DNA of 64,000 bases from Rouxiella badensis (GCF_002093665.1 NZ_MRWE01000022.1:1-64000), one strand, 5' to 3'. Counted from the first letter of the stretch, positions 51,700-64,000 are shown. Numbers and translations: made by a program. The notes: generated by a model from the sequence alone, not told the origin.

Positions 51700-51805
51700 G
51701 AAGCTGCACGCCGTCAGCGGCGTTTATTCACCCGAATCACTGACTTATGTCGGCTCATCGGGAATCGATTCGCTCGCTGCCTTGTTGCGACTCCAATGAC
51801 TCTGC
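51700..51805. repeat. ERIC-like intergenic palindromic repeat, copy 2
   Basis: CGCCGTCAGCGGCG, then ATTCACCCGAATCACTGACT, TATGTCGGCTCATCGGGAAT, and further on CGACTCCAATGAC. Element order matches copy 1 at 17.6 kb (ATTCACCCC, CACTTACC, TGTAAGCTC, CGGGGA, ACTCCAAT), with many substitutions. It lies between zapB and rraA, which converge. Confidence 0.6.
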
Positions 51806-51832
51806 GGACGTAGTGTTCTACTTTTCCAAAAT

Positions 51833-51859
51833 AAAAAAGACGCATTTTGCGTCTTTTTT
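51833..51859. terminator. bidirectional terminator zapB/rraA
   Basis: AAAAAAGACGCA, TTT, TGCGTCTTTTTT; perfect 12-bp stem usable in both directions. Confidence 0.9.
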
Positions 51860-51879
51860 GTTGCCTAAAAAGCGAGAGA

Positions 51880-52467
<588 letters not shown>

Positions 52468-52490
52468 TCATGCCGAGGGACGTGGGGCAA

Positions 52491-52515
52491 GAAAAAGGGA
52501 GGCCGAAGCCTCCCT
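52491..52515 (-). terminator. terminator of hslVU
   Basis: AGGGAGGC, CGAA, GCCTCCCT; on the minus strand followed by TTTTTC, 28 bp after the hslU stop. Confidence 0.85.
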
Positions 52516-52543
52516 GATTTTCTGTATCATGCACATAACACCA

Positions 52544-53875
52544 TTACAGAATAAAGCGGCTCAGGTCTTCGTCGGCGACCAGTGCATCAAGGTGATTGCG
52601 CACATAGTCGGCATCGATGATCACCGTCGTGCCGTTGCTTTCGCTGGCATCATAGGAGATGTCTTCCATCAAACGCTCCAGCACGGTATGCAGACGACGA
52701 GCACCGATGTTCTCGGTGGTTTCGTTAACCTGCCATGCGGCTTCTGCGATGCGGCGAATACCGTCTTGGGTAAACTCAACGGTCACGCCTTCAGTCTGCA
52801 TCAGCGCTTTGTACTGATGAGTCAGTGACGCGCTTGGCTCGGTCAGAATACGCTCGAAGTCTTCGGTAGACAGCGCCTGTAGCTCAACGCGGATAGGCAG
52901 ACGACCCTGAAGTTCCGGGATCAGGTCCGAAGGATTGGCAGTCTGGAACGCGCCGGAAGCGATAAACAGGATGTGGTCAGTTTTGACCATACCGTGTTTC
53001 GTCGAAACGGTGCAGCCTTCTACCAGAGGCAGCAGGTCGCGCTGCACGCCTTCGCGAGACACGTCCGGGCCGGAGCTCTGGCCGCGTTTACAGATTTTGT
53101 CTATCTCATCGATGAACACGATACCGTGTTGTTCAACGGCTTCAATCGCCTGTTCTTTAAGCTCTTCCGGGTTAACCAGCTTGGCGGCTTCTTCTTCAAC
53201 CAGCAGCTTGTAGGCTTCCTTGATTTTCAGCTTACGCGCTTTCTGTTTCTGTCCCGCCATGTTCTGAAACATAGACTGCAGCTGGTTGGTCATCTCTTCC
53301 ATGCCGGGAGGTGCCATGATTTCTACGCCAGCCGGAGTATCGGCGACGTTGATCTCGATTTCTTTATCGTCGAGCTGGCCTTCACGCAGTTTTTTGCGGA
53401 AAGACTGGCGTGCGGCAGAAGGCTCTTTGGCCTCATCCGGCTGGCCCCAGTTGTTCTTGGCCGGTGGGATAAGGACGTCGAGGATGCGCTCTTCAGCCAT
53501 CTCTTCTGCGCGGTAACGGTTCTTCTCGATAGACTGCTGACGCACCATTTTGATGGCAGAATCGGTCAGGTCACGAATGATGGAATCGACTTCTTTACCG
53601 ACATAGCCCACTTCGGTGAACTTGGTGGCTTCTACCTTGATAAACGGCGCGTTGGCCAGTTTCGCCAGACGGCGAGCAATCTCGGTTTTACCGACACCGG
53701 TTGGGCCGATCATCAGAATGTTTTTAGGCGTGACTTCGTGGCGCAGCGCTTCATCGAGCTGCATACGACGCCAGCGGTTACGCAGCGCGATGGCAACAGC
53801 GCGTTTCGCATTGTGTTGCCCGATGATGTAGCTGTCTAATTCGCTGACAATCTCGCGTGGGGTCATTTCAGACAT
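52544..53875 (-). CDS. hslU: HslUV protease ATPase subunit
   Basis: 443 aa AAA+ unfoldase: Walker [18 protein letters not shown] (~57-73), pore GYVG near 91-94, I domain (~110-245), Walker [12 protein letters not shown] (~252-262), C-terminal DEDLSRFIL that docks into HslV. 19 bp after hslV. Confidence 0.97.
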   Translation of the reverse strand: MSEMTPREIVSELDSYIIGQHNAKRAVAIALRNRWRRMQLDEALRHEVTPKNILMIGPTGVGKTEIARRLAKLANAPFIKVEATKFTEVGYVGKEVDSIIRDLTDSAIKMVRQQSIEKNRYRAEEMAEERILDVLIPPAKNNWGQPDEAKEPSAARQSFRKKLREGQLDDKEIEINVADTPAGVEIMAPPGMEEMTNQLQSMFQNMAGQKQKARKLKIKEAYKLLVEEEAAKLVNPEELKEQAIEAVEQHGIVFIDEIDKICKRGQSSGPDVSREGVQRDLLPLVEGCTVSTKHGMVKTDHILFIASGAFQTANPSDLIPELQGRLPIRVELQALSTEDFERILTEPSASLTHQYKALMQTEGVTVEFTQDGIRRIAEAAWQVNETTENIGARRLHTVLERLMEDISYDASESNGTTVIIDADYVRNHLDALVADEDLSRFIL

Positions 53876-53894
53876 AATTTTCGATCCTTACGCT

Positions 53895-54425
53895 TTAGGA
53901 TTGCTTAGGCAATTCCAGGAAATTGAGGTTATGGTTGGTGTAAATGCAGATATCACCCGCGATGTTCAGCGATTTTTCAGCAATTTCACGCGCGCTTAAC
54001 TCGGTGTTTTCCAGCAGCGCAGTGGCCGCTGCCTGGGCGTAGGGACCGCCTGAACCGATAGCGATCAGTCCGTTATCCTGACGAATAACGTCACCGTTGC
54101 CGCTAATAAGCAGCGAATCTGTCTCATCTGCCACGACCAGCAACGCTTCCAGACGACGCAGCATGCGGTCGGTGCGCCAGTCTTTTGCCAGCTCAACGGC
54201 GGCTTTGGTCAGGTGGCCCTGATGCATCTCGAGTTTGCGCTCAAACAGCTCAAACAGCGTAAACGCATCGGCAGTACCGCCGGCGAAGCCCGCGATCACT
54301 TTATCTTTGAAGAAGGTACGTACTTTGACGACGTTACCTTTCATGACGGTGTTACCCATAGTGGCCTGGCCATCACCACCTACTACGACGTGGCCGTTAC
54401 GGCGCACACATACAATTGTTGTCAC
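53895..54425 (-). CDS. hslV: HslUV protease peptidase subunit
   Basis: 176 aa from GTG 54425, chosen because GAGGAACA lies just upstream and removal of the first Met exposes the catalytic N-terminal Thr ([13 protein letters not shown]). Proteasome-like fold with [16 protein letters not shown] and [11 protein letters not shown]. The ATG at 54473 would mask the active-site Thr. Confidence 0.95.
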   Translation of the reverse strand: MTTIVCVRRNGHVVVGGDGQATMGNTVMKGNVVKVRTFFKDKVIAGFAGGTADAFTLFELFERKLEMHQGHLTKAAVELAKDWRTDRMLRRLEALLVVADETDSLLISGNGDVIRQDNGLIAIGSGGPYAQAAATALLENTELSAREIAEKSLNIAGDICIYTNHNLNFLELPKQS

Positions 54426-54460
54426 GAGCTGTTCCTCGTTGCAGACGGAAGAGATCCCGG

Positions 54461-54498
54461 CGAAGTTATGCAACCCTGATTAGGTTGCATAAACTTCG
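54461..54498 (-). promoter_or_regulatory. 5'-UTR stem-loop of hslVU
   Basis: CGAAGTTATGCAACC (54461-54475) pairs with GGTTGCATAAACTTCG (54483-54498) with one bulged A, between the promoter and the hslV start. A leader stem-loop stabilising hslVU mRNA is known in E. coli; this is its likely counterpart. Confidence 0.75.
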
Positions 54499-54516
54499 CG
54501 GGCCATATTGAATGTA

Positions 54517-54545
54517 TAGATTGGGGGGGATTATGGGTTTTCAAC
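54517..54545 (-). promoter_or_regulatory. sigma-32 (heat shock) promoter of hslVU
   Basis: On the minus strand GTTGAA, 13 bp, CCCCAATCTA, close to the sigma-32 consensus CTTGAA-N13-CCCCAT-T. Its -35 overlaps the ftsN stop. Confidence 0.75.
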
Positions 54546-55425
54546 CCCCGACGGGGACGGGAATACAGCTCGAAATGCCAGATCCTTTCAAACGCGACAG
54601 CGTACCGTCTGCGCCAGAGCGATTGTTGTAGGGTCCAATGACCACACGATTCCAGCCACCGCTTGAGGTGACACGGCTCTCGAAGCCTTCAAACGCCAGC
54701 TTGGCTCGCACGGATTCGGCCTGCTCGGTACCGCGGAAGGATCCACACTGCACGATAAAGCGCTGGGCTTTTTCCTGCTCCTTCGGTTTTTCCTTTTCCG
54801 GAGTATTCTGAGCGATGTCCTGCTGTTGAGGACGCGCTCGTTCCGGTTTTGCCTGCGTTATCATCGGCTGTTGCTGCACAGGGCGCGGTTTAGGCTGAAC
54901 CGGGGCCGCCTGTGGCGCTCTCACCGGCTGTTGCATAAACGTCGGCTGGCTGCTCTGCTGCCGTGAAACCGGCGCGGTCCGGGTCGCTTGCGTCGGGTCG
55001 TTATACGGCACTTCGTTCAGCTGAGTCGGTGCCTGGCGCATATCTGCCTGCATCTGTTCCAGCAGCTGTTTCTGTTCCGGTGTGAGCTGAGTTTTTGAAG
55101 AAACATCGCCACCGGAGGTTGGTTCGGTCGGCGTCTGCACGCCCATCTGACGATTTTCCAACTCCTTGATATAACGCCAGCGTTCCTCCGGTTTAGGGGG
55201 AAGGCCATTGCCCGGACGAGGGACGTGCGTTGGCAGAATTTCAGCCTCTTCCATTTTTTTGTGGCTGATAAAATAAAGGCCACCGACAAAGACAACCAGA
55301 ACGGCAACGGCAACGGCCACCACGGTTTTGGATACCATCGGAGAACTGCTTTTTTTACTACGGCTGGTGGTTTTCTTTCGCCGTGTTCCTGAGCGCCCAC
55401 GGCTCACATAGTCTTTTTGTGCCAC
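54541..55425 (-). CDS. ftsN: cell division protein FtsN
   Basis: 294 aa. Short basic cytoplasmic tail (SRGRSGTRRKKTTSRSKKSS), one membrane helix (~34-52), a long Pro/Gln-rich periplasmic linker (~130-215), and a C-terminal SPOR domain (RFIVQCGSFRGTEQAESVRA onward, ~218-294) that binds denuded glycan at the septum. Triggers constriction. Confidence 0.96.
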   Translation of the reverse strand: MAQKDYVSRGRSGTRRKKTTSRSKKSSSPMVSKTVVAVAVAVLVVFVGGLYFISHKKMEEAEILPTHVPRPGNGLPPKPEERWRYIKELENRQMGVQTPTEPTSGGDVSSKTQLTPEQKQLLEQMQADMRQAPTQLNEVPYNDPTQATRTAPVSRQQSSQPTFMQQPVRAPQAAPVQPKPRPVQQQPMITQAKPERARPQQQDIAQNTPEKEKPKEQEKAQRFIVQCGSFRGTEQAESVRAKLAFEGFESRVTSSGGWNRVVIGPYNNRSGADGTLSRLKGSGISSCIPVPVGG

Positions 55426-55498
55426 TATCGTTTCGCTGTGTCGTTAGGATTAAAGAAGTACGTCATTTTTTACAGGGTCCTGAAAACTTGACTGTTAA

Positions 55499-56527
55499 CT
55501 AGCGCTTAGGCGCGGCAGTACTGCCGCGAATAACCAGTTCACTTTCGAGCAAACGTGAACCGCTTTGAACCGAATGACCGTTCAGTTGTTCCAGCAATAA
55601 TAACATGGCTTCTCGGCCAATCTGGAATCTCGGTTGAGCCACCGTGGTGAGCGGCGGATCGTAAAACTCACTGATTTTAATGTCGTCGAAACCAACAATA
55701 GACAAATCTTGCGGGATACGCAGCCCTAATTTTTTTGCCTCAAAGATTGCGCCGATGGCCATGATGTCGTTATGACAGAAAATGGCGGTCGGCGGTTTCG
55801 GCTGGCTCATCAGCGTAGACAGCGCCTGCGCGCCGGATTCATAGCTGAAATCACCGTGGGCAATATACTGACTCTCCACCGATTGGCCGTTGCGTCTAAT
55901 GGCCTGAATATAGCCCTGCAATCGATATTGGCACAGCGGCATGGACTCCGGCCCGGCAATGCAGGCAATGCGCTGATGGCCAAGGCTAATCAGATAGTGC
56001 ACGGCGTCGTAGGCGGCGGTGAGGTTGTCAATGTGCACCGTCGGCAGTTCGAGTTCGGGTGCAAATTCGTTGGCCATCACCATCGGCGGCAGATTGCGCT
56101 GCTCTTCTTTACTGGCATCAAACGGCAGGTCAGAACCTAACAGCAGCATACCGTCAATTTGCTTGGTAATGATAAGGTTGATAAAGGTTTTTTCTTGCTG
56201 GTTCTGCTGAGCGCAGTCGCCAATGAGCACCAGATAGCCGTTTTCGGCGGCAGTACGCTCGATCCCCTGGATCACGTCGGCAAAGAACGGATCGCAGATG
56301 TCGGGGACGATCACCAGAATAGTGCGTGACTCATTGCGCTTGAGATTGCGGGATAAAGAGTGCGGCGAATAGCCGACGGCAATCACCGCCTGCTCAACCC
56401 GTTGACGGGTCGATGCTGAAACCTTTTCAGGATTCATCAACGCTCGCGATACCGTGGCGGTAGACACCCCGGCCATTTCCGCCACGTCTTTCATGGTGGC
56501 GGTAGGAATTACTCTATTTTGATCCAA
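55499..56527 (-). CDS. cytR: nucleoside-responsive LacI-family repressor CytR
   Basis: 342 aa from TTG 56527 with AAGGAG 9 bases upstream (start TTG GAT CAA AAT); the ATG at 56569 lacks a ribosome site. Helix-turn-helix MKDVAEMAGVSTATVSRAL at ~12-30, then a periplasmic-binding-protein-like domain (RTILVIVPDICDPFFADVIQ). Represses nucleoside uptake and catabolism genes together with CRP; inducer cytidine. Confidence 0.93.
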   Translation of the reverse strand: MDQNRVIPTATMKDVAEMAGVSTATVSRALMNPEKVSASTRQRVEQAVIAVGYSPHSLSRNLKRNESRTILVIVPDICDPFFADVIQGIERTAAENGYLVLIGDCAQQNQQEKTFINLIITKQIDGMLLLGSDLPFDASKEEQRNLPPMVMANEFAPELELPTVHIDNLTAAYDAVHYLISLGHQRIACIAGPESMPLCQYRLQGYIQAIRRNGQSVESQYIAHGDFSYESGAQALSTLMSQPKPPTAIFCHNDIMAIGAIFEAKKLGLRIPQDLSIVGFDDIKISEFYDPPLTTVAQPRFQIGREAMLLLLEQLNGHSVQSGSRLLESELVIRGSTAAPKR

Positions 56528-56762
56528 CGCATCTCTCCTTGCACCTGCATCAAACTGACACGACATCATGGATGTTTATTTTTATAAGCTTGTTGGCAGC
56601 ATCCGTGCATATTTAATATCTATTTATCATGCTAGCAAAAGGATTGCGTAGCTCATCACATTCTAAACAGAATGTGGCTAGGAATAATGACCAAATTGCA
56701 TAAAAAATGTGACTTCTGCAGTTTTTTCGCGCTGGATTCCAAAAAAACAGCCGTTAACGTCA

Positions 56763-58970
<2,208 letters not shown>

Positions 58971-59163
58971 CTATAAAAAAATGACGAGATAGTGTACACT
59001 GTGTGACTCGGAATGCATGAACATGATTGCGCGGTCACTTTATATTCTGTATGATTCGCCGCCTTTGATGCATTCCGCATCAGAGACCTAATCATTTACA
59101 CCACGCGTGGTGTCCGACGGCAAAACGGTTGGATAGCGACGCGGCCTAAACAGAGGTTTTCCC

Positions 59164-59376
59164 ATGAAACAAGGTATTCACCCTAAATACGAAGTTGTTA
59201 CTGCTAACTGTTCTTGCGGTAACGTTATCAAAATCGGTTCTACCGTTGGTCACGACCTGAACCTGGACGTTTGTGGCGAATGCCACCCGTTCTACACTGG
59301 TAAGCAGCGTGAAGTGGCTACCGGTGGCCGCGTTGACCGCTTCAACAAGCGTTTCAGCGTACCGAGCAGCAAATAA
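59164..59376 (+). CDS. rpmE: 50S ribosomal protein L31 (zinc form)
   Basis: 70 aa, Cys16, Cys18, Cys37 and Cys40 form the zinc site of the C+ type. Divergent from priA. Confidence 0.97.
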   Translation: MKQGIHPKYEVVTANCSCGNVIKIGSTVGHDLNLDVCGECHPFYTGKQREVATGGRVDRFNKRFSVPSSK

Positions 59377-59391
59377 GCTTCGCTCGATAGC

Positions 59392-59419
59392 AAAAAAAGG
59401 CGCCGGTGGCGCCTTTTTT
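59392..59419. terminator. terminator rpmE/metJ
   Basis: AAAAAAAGGCGCC, GGT, GGCGCCTTTTTT; both directions possible, genes converge. Confidence 0.9.
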
Positions 59420-59492
59420 GTTGCCTGCTATTTGTGTTTTACGGGTAAACACGTCTTTAAAGGCAAGGTTTCTTTCTACCTACCCGGTTTGC

Positions 59493-59810
59493 TTAATATT
59501 CCCAGGTATCTGGATCTACACCCAGTTCGCGCATCAGGATTTTGGCGGCTTCCGGAATTTCATCACTGCGTTCTTTACGCAGATCTTCATCGTTCGGTAG
59601 CGGCTGGCCCGTAAAGGCATGAAGAAACGCTTCGCACAACAATTCACTGTTAGTGGCATGGCGCAGGTTGTTCACCTGGCGACGTGTGCGCTCGTCTGTC
59701 AAAATCTTTAATACTTTCAGCGGAATGGAAACCGTGATCTTTTTAACTTGTTCGCTTTTTTTACCGTGTTCAGCGTAAGGGCTGACATACTCGCCGTTCC
59801 ACTCAGCCAT
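59493..59810 (-). CDS. metJ: methionine repressor MetJ
   Basis: 105 aa from ATG 59810 ([20 protein letters not shown]). Ribbon-helix-helix: strand [15 protein letters not shown] (~23-37), helices with [20 protein letters not shown]. Uses S-adenosylmethionine as corepressor on met boxes upstream of metB and metF in this window. Divergent from metB. Confidence 0.97.
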   Translation of the reverse strand: MAEWNGEYVSPYAEHGKKSEQVKKITVSIPLKVLKILTDERTRRQVNNLRHATNSELLCEAFLHAFTGQPLPNDEDLRKERSDEIPEAAKILMRELGVDPDTWEY

Positions 59811-60055
59811 GGGACACCTTAAATTTATCAAATAAAAATAAAATTCTGAAAACCCGGGGATTATGCCCGATTTCCACAGATCTCACTATAGCCATCGTCC
59901 TTGTAAAATTCTGGCCTGACGCTGTTCACTTTGTCAGCGGATGCAGGTTCGTGCTCTACTGGGCCAGGACACCGCTTTGCGTCCGCAAATCAAGGCATAC
60001 CGCTATAATTTTAGCGGGTATTATCACATTGCTCAATCTATACGCAAAGAAGTTT

Positions 60056-60079
60056 AGATGTCCAGATGTATTGACGTCT
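60056..60079. promoter_or_regulatory. MetJ operator of metBL (and metJ)
   Basis: Three tandem 8-bp met boxes: AGATGTCC, AGATGTAT, TGACGTCT (consensus AGACGTCT), 64 bp before metB. The 332-bp metJ-metB gap also holds a TATAAT inside the imperfect palindrome ATACCGCTATAATTTTAGCG at about 59997-60016, a likely divergent promoter. Confidence 0.85.
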
Positions 60080-60142
60080 ATCCCGCTAACGATTAATCTT
60101 TACACCCTCATCCTCTATTTATCCCGTCAGGGAGCAACAACT

Positions 60143-61303
60143 ATGACGCTCAAGCAAGGCACAATCGCGGTTAGCAGTGGACTCAACATTGACCAGCAGT
60201 ATGGATGTGTTGTTCCTCCTATTACCCTTTCCAGCACGTATAATTTCGAAGATTTCAATCAGCCACGCGCCCACGACTATTCCCGTCGCGGTAATCCTAC
60301 GCGTGACGTGGTGCAGCGCGCATTGGCGAGTCTTGAAGGGGGCGCGGGTGCCGTGCTGACCAGCAGCGGGATGTCTGCTATTCATCTGGTGTGTACGGTG
60401 TTTCTTAAGCCGGGCGATTTGCTTGTTGCTCCGCACGACTGCTACGGCGGCAGCTATCGCCTGTTTGATAGCCTGAGCAAGCGGGGTGCCTATCGCGTCC
60501 TGTTTGTCGACCAGGGTGACCCAGAGGCATTGCAGGCTGCGCTGGAGCAGAAGCCTAAGCTGGTCCTGATTGAAACGCCGAGCAATCCACTGCTGCGCGT
60601 GGTGGACATCAAGGCGATTTGCGACGCTGCGCATGCGGCAGGCGCGCTGACGGTGGTGGATAACACCTTCCTGAGTCCGGTCCTGCAACAGCCTCTGAAG
60701 CTGGGTGCTGACTTGGTCGTGCATTCCTGTACTAAATACCTCAACGGCCATTCTGACGTGGTTGCAGGTACGGTGATTTCCAAAACCGCCGAGCATGCGA
60801 CCGAGCTGGCCTGGTGGGGGAACAACATCGGCGTCACCGGCGCGGCATTTGACAGCTATCTTCTGCTGCGTGGCCTGCGTACCGTCGGCGTTCGCGTGAA
60901 GCAGCAGCAGGAAAATGCACTGGCAATTGTTGCTTATTTACAGAAACAATCGTTAGTGAAAAAGCTGTATCATCCTTCTCTGCCAGAGAATCAGGGCCAC
61001 GAGATTGCACGACGTCAACAAAGTGGTTTTGGGGCGATGGTAAGCTTCGAGTTTGCAGGTGATGAGGCAAGTTTGCGTCACTTCCTGTCTGAGTTAAAAC
61101 TTTTCACGCTGGCCGAATCATTGGGCGGGGTTGAGAGTCTGATTTCACATACCGCCACCATGACCCACGCTGGCATGGCACCGGAAGCGCGTAAAGCCGC
61201 CGGGATTTCCGACAGTCTGCTCCGCGTTTCTGTCGGTCTTGAAGATAGCGAAGACTTAATTGCCGACCTGGAACAGGCTTTCCAGTCGGTCGCAAAGAGG
61301 TAA
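60143..61303 (+). CDS. metB: cystathionine gamma-synthase
   Basis: 386 aa from ATG 60143 with AGGGAGCAA upstream. PLP enzyme: YSRRGNPTRD (~46-55), PLP lysine in VHSCTKYLNGHSDV (~193-206). Joins O-succinylhomoserine and cysteine. Operon with metL, 3 bp apart. Confidence 0.96.
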   Translation: MTLKQGTIAVSSGLNIDQQYGCVVPPITLSSTYNFEDFNQPRAHDYSRRGNPTRDVVQRALASLEGGAGAVLTSSGMSAIHLVCTVFLKPGDLLVAPHDCYGGSYRLFDSLSKRGAYRVLFVDQGDPEALQAALEQKPKLVLIETPSNPLLRVVDIKAICDAAHAAGALTVVDNTFLSPVLQQPLKLGADLVVHSCTKYLNGHSDVVAGTVISKTAEHATELAWWGNNIGVTGAAFDSYLLLRGLRTVGVRVKQQQENALAIVAYLQKQSLVKKLYHPSLPENQGHEIARRQQSGFGAMVSFEFAGDEASLRHFLSELKLFTLAESLGGVESLISHTATMTHAGMAPEARKAAGISDSLLRVSVGLEDSEDLIADLEQAFQSVAKR

Positions 61304-61306
61304 GTA

Positions 61307-63742
61307 ATGAGTGCAATAGCGGTTGCAGCGCCGGCAGGAAGTCGGCAGTTACATAAATTTGGCGGTAGCAGTCTGGCCGACGCAAAGTGTTATCTGCGCG
61401 TAGCGGGCATTATGGCCGAATACGGTAATCCTGGCGATATCATGGTGGTCTCTGCCGCAGGCAGCACGACGAACCAGCTGATTAACTGGCTGAAACTCAG
61501 CCAGAATGACCGGATTTCGGCTCATCAGGTGCAGCAGGCGCTGCGTCGATATCAGAGTGAGTTGATTACCGCACTGCTGCCACCGGAAATGGCTGAACCG
61601 CTGATTGCGACCTTTATTCACGACCTTGAACGCTTGGCCGTGCTGCTCGACGGCAAAATCACCGATGCAGTTTACGCCGAGGTGGTGGGGCATGGCGAGG
61701 TGTGGTCCGCACGCCTGATGTCTGCGCTGCTTGCCAAAAAGGACATTCCTTCTGCCTGGCTCGATGCCCGCGATTTCCTGCGTGCTGAACGTGCTGCACA
61801 GCCGCAGGTAGATGAAGGCCGTTCTTATCCATTGCTGCAACAGCTTCTGGCGCAGCATCCGCATCAATATCTGGTCGTGACCGGGTTCATCTCGCGCAAT
61901 GATGCGGGTGAAACCGTGCTGCTTGGCCGCAACGGCAGCGACTATTCTGCCACGCAGATTGGCGCGCTGGCGGGCGTAAGCCGAGTCACCATCTGGAGCG
62001 ATGTCGCCGGTGTTTACAGCGCTGACCCGCGCAAGGTGAAAGATGCCTGTTTGCTGCCCTTGCTGCGTCTCGACGAGGCCAGCGAGCTGGCGCGTCTGGC
62101 CGCCCCGGTGCTGCATACCCGTACGCTGCAGCCGGTCTCGGGTAGCGATATCGATTTACAGCTGCGCTGCAGCTATCAGCCGGAACAGGGCTCCACGCGC
62201 ATCGAACGCGTGCTGGCGTCCGGGACCGGCGCCAAGATTGTTACCAGCCACGACGATATCTGCCTGATTGAGGTTGCCGTAGCGCCGAGCCATGATTTTG
62301 CGCTGGTGCAAAAGGACGTCGAGCTGGTGCTCAACCGTGCGCAGGTGAAGCCGCTCGCGACCGGCGTTCACGCCGACCGTAATCTGCTTCAGCTCTGCTA
62401 TACCTCTGAAGTGGTCAACAGCGCGCTCGCCGTCCTGGAAGAGGCTGCACTGCCGGGTCGGCTGGTGCTGCGTGAAGGGCTTGCAATGGTGGCATTGGTT
62501 GGCGCAGGCGTGTGCAAAAATCCGTTGCACAGCCACCGTTTTTATCAGGAACTGAAAGACCAGCCGGTCGAGTTTGTCTGGCAGGCGGAGGACGGTATCA
62601 GCCTGGTGGCCGTACTGCGCGTCGGGCCGACCGAGCATCTGATTCAGGGTCTGCATAATACGCTGTTCCACGCCGAGAAACGCATTGGGCTGATGCTGTT
62701 CGGCAAAGGGAATATCGGCTCGCGCTGGCTCGAGCTGTTTGCCCGTGAGCAGAAAAATATCTCCGCACGCAGCGGCTTTGAGTTTGTGCTGGCCGGCGTG
62801 GTCGACAGCAAGCGCAGCCTGCTAAGCTATGACGGGCTGGACGCCAGCCGTGCATTAGCCTTCTTCGACGATGAAGCGCGTGAGCACGACGAGGAGTCGC
62901 TGTTCCTGTGGATGCGTGCCCATCCTTACGATGATTTAGTGGTGCTTGACGTAACGGCCAGCGCTGAGCTGGCGGACCAGTATCTTGATTTCGCCAGCTA
63001 TGGTATTCACGTCATTGGTGCCAACAAACTCGCCGGCGCATCATGCAGCGACAAGTATCGCCAGATACGCGATGCGTTCGCCAAGACCGGCAGTCACTGG
63101 CTCTATAACGCCACCGTGGGCGCAGGTTTACCTATCAACCACACGGTGCGTGACCTGCGCGACAGCGGCGACAGTATTTTGGCCATCAGCGGCATCTTCT
63201 CCGGCACCCTGTCATGGCTATTCCTGCAGTTTGACGGCACGCAGCCGTTTACCGAGTTGGTGGATTTGGCCTGGCAGCAAGGACTTACCGAGCCCGATCC
63301 GCGCGTTGACCTGTCGGGTCAGGACGTGATGCGCAAGCTGGTTATCCTGGCGCGTGAAGCCGGTTATGACATTGAGCCTAATCAGGTTCGCGTTGAATCA
63401 CTGGTACCGGAAGACTGTGCGACTGGCTCCGTCGATCAGTTCTTTGAAGGTGGCGAAGCGCTAAACGAGCAAATGTTGCAACGCCTTGAAGCGGCCAGAG
63501 AGATGGGGCTGGTGCTGCGTTATGTCGCGCGATTTGATGCCAATGGCAAAGCGCGTGTTGGCGTCGAAGCCGTGCGTGAGGACCATCCGTTGGCTTCTCT
63601 GCTGCCCTGCGACAACGTTTTTGCTATCGAAAGCCGCTGGTATCGTGATAACCCGTTGGTCATTCGCGGACCCGGTGCCGGGCGCGATGTTACGGCCGGC
63701 GCCATCCAGTCTGATCTTAACCGCTTGACCCAACTGCTTTAA
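61307..63742 (+). CDS. metL: bifunctional aspartokinase II / homoserine dehydrogenase II
   Basis: 811 aa. N-terminal aspartokinase (KFGGSSLADAKCYLRVAGIM near 13-32; LLGRNGSDYSATQIGALAG), a central ACT-like region (~310-450), and a C-terminal homoserine dehydrogenase (LFGKGNIGSRWLELFARE near 465; GANKLAGASCSDKY; GAGLPINHTVRDLRDSGDSI). Catalyses steps 1 and 3 from aspartate toward methionine; repressed through MetJ rather than feedback-inhibited. Confidence 0.97.
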   Translation: MSAIAVAAPAGSRQLHKFGGSSLADAKCYLRVAGIMAEYGNPGDIMVVSAAGSTTNQLINWLKLSQNDRISAHQVQQALRRYQSELITALLPPEMAEPLIATFIHDLERLAVLLDGKITDAVYAEVVGHGEVWSARLMSALLAKKDIPSAWLDARDFLRAERAAQPQVDEGRSYPLLQQLLAQHPHQYLVVTGFISRNDAGETVLLGRNGSDYSATQIGALAGVSRVTIWSDVAGVYSADPRKVKDACLLPLLRLDEASELARLAAPVLHTRTLQPVSGSDIDLQLRCSYQPEQGSTRIERVLASGTGAKIVTSHDDICLIEVAVAPSHDFALVQKDVELVLNRAQVKPLATGVHADRNLLQLCYTSEVVNSALAVLEEAALPGRLVLREGLAMVALVGAGVCKNPLHSHRFYQELKDQPVEFVWQAEDGISLVAVLRVGPTEHLIQGLHNTLFHAEKRIGLMLFGKGNIGSRWLELFAREQKNISARSGFEFVLAGVVDSKRSLLSYDGLDASRALAFFDDEAREHDEESLFLWMRAHPYDDLVVLDVTASAELADQYLDFASYGIHVIGANKLAGASCSDKYRQIRDAFAKTGSHWLYNATVGAGLPINHTVRDLRDSGDSILAISGIFSGTLSWLFLQFDGTQPFTELVDLAWQQGLTEPDPRVDLSGQDVMRKLVILAREAGYDIEPNQVRVESLVPEDCATGSVDQFFEGGEALNEQMLQRLEAAREMGLVLRYVARFDANGKARVGVEAVREDHPLASLLPCDNVFAIESRWYRDNPLVIRGPGAGRDVTAGAIQSDLNRLTQLL

Positions 63743-63746
63743 TTTC

Positions 63747-63780
63747 ATCCCCCTGCACAACTCTGCTGCAGGGGGATTCT
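63747..63780 (+). terminator. terminator of metBL
   Basis: ATCCCCCTGCA (63747-63757), 9-base loop, TGCAGGGGGAT (63767-63777), short T/C tail. Stem is strong, T-run weak. Confidence 0.7.
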
Positions 63781-63887
63781 TCATCTCCCTCGCGAACTTG
63801 AAATTCTCTCAATTTGAGTGAAGATTAATCATTGCCCGAAACTATTTTTGAGTTGACTATTTGACCAAAAACCCGCATTTTCTATCT

Positions 63888-63911
63888 ATACGCTTAGACG
63901 TCTAGACGCTT
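63888..63911. promoter_or_regulatory. MetJ operator of metF
   Basis: TATACGCT, AGACGTCT (perfect box, 63896-63903), AGACGCTT in tandem, about 50 bp before metF. Confidence 0.9.
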
Positions 63912-63961
63912 ATCAGGCGGCGCCGATAAGTAAAACGATGTGATGAAGAGGTAGAGACAGC

Positions 63962-64000
63962 ATGAGCTTTTTCCACGCCAACCAGCGCGAAGCGTTAAAC
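63962..64000 (+). CDS. metF: methylenetetrahydrofolate reductase, N-terminus only
   Basis: Only 13 codons are inside the window: MSFFHANQREALN, which matches the start of enterobacterial MetF. AGAGGTAGAG precedes ATG. Position after metBL and behind met boxes agrees. Confidence 0.92.
   Translation, partial: MSFFHANQREALN

Overview
The window is a piece of an enterobacterial (Enterobacterales) chromosome. About 53 kb of host backbone runs from yicC to the first codons of metF. Gene content and order match the yicC-rph-pyrE, waa, cys/cpx, glp, hslVU and met neighbourhoods of this order. The LPS core genes (waaE next to coaD, wabG, a wabH-like gene, a wabN/walW-like deacetylase, a waaZ-like gene) are of the Klebsiella/Serratia/Yersiniaceae kind, not the E. 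coli K-12 kind. I cannot name the genus from the sequence alone. Three genes usual at these loci in relatives are absent: gpmI (between envC and yibN), fieF (between cpxP and pfkA) and menA (between rraA and hslU).

Positions 1 to about 10.9 kb are accessory DNA: a P4-like satellite island whose integrase lies beside the 3' end of yicC. Reading leftwards from yicC on the minus strand it carries a tyrosine integrase, an unknown 217-aa protein, AlpA, an unknown 139-aa protein, a BRO-N protein, an Icd-like gene with a probable C4-type antisense RNA leader, a divergent YlcI/YnfO-like small regulator with repeated GGTGAACACC sites, two small proteins, and a 922-aa TOPRIM/zinc/DUF927 primase-helicase. 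Directly after the primase is a striking iteron cluster framed by a 46-bp perfect inverted repeat, the likely replication origin. Beyond it are a small membrane protein, a leftover 3' end of a second primase with its own iteron-like repeat, a KilA-N protein, and a two-gene unit of a small ribbon-helix-helix-like protein and an FtsH-protease-like (M41) zincin. The left end of the island is outside the window.

10.9 to 18.6 kb: yicC, rph-pyrE with its attenuator, slmA, dut, coaBC, radC, rpmB-rpmG and mutM. 18.6 to 30.8 kb: coaD and the LPS inner-core cluster on the minus strand, interrupted by a two-gene plus-strand unit (deacetylase and GT9 transferase). 30.8 to 39.6 kb: kbl-tdh, yibQ-envC, yibN-grxC-secB-gpsA, cysE, trmL. 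39.6 to 45.8 kb: cpxRA divergent from cpxP with a CpxR box and the CpxQ small RNA, pfkA, sbp, tpiA. 45.9 to 51.7 kb: yiiQ, fpr, glpX, glpK, glpF, zapB. 51.8 to 59 kb: rraA, hslVU with heat-shock promoter and leader hairpin, ftsN, cytR, priA. 59 to 64 kb: rpmE and the methionine regulon (metJ, metBL, metF start) with two tandem met-box operators.

No CRISPR array, rRNA, tRNA or intact insertion sequence was seen. Two ERIC-like palindromic repeats lie in intergenic spaces (about 17.6 and 51.7 kb). The best candidates for undescribed biology are in the island: the iteron/inverted-repeat origin with its adjacent membrane gene, the duplicated primase tail, and the small-regulator plus M41-protease pair.
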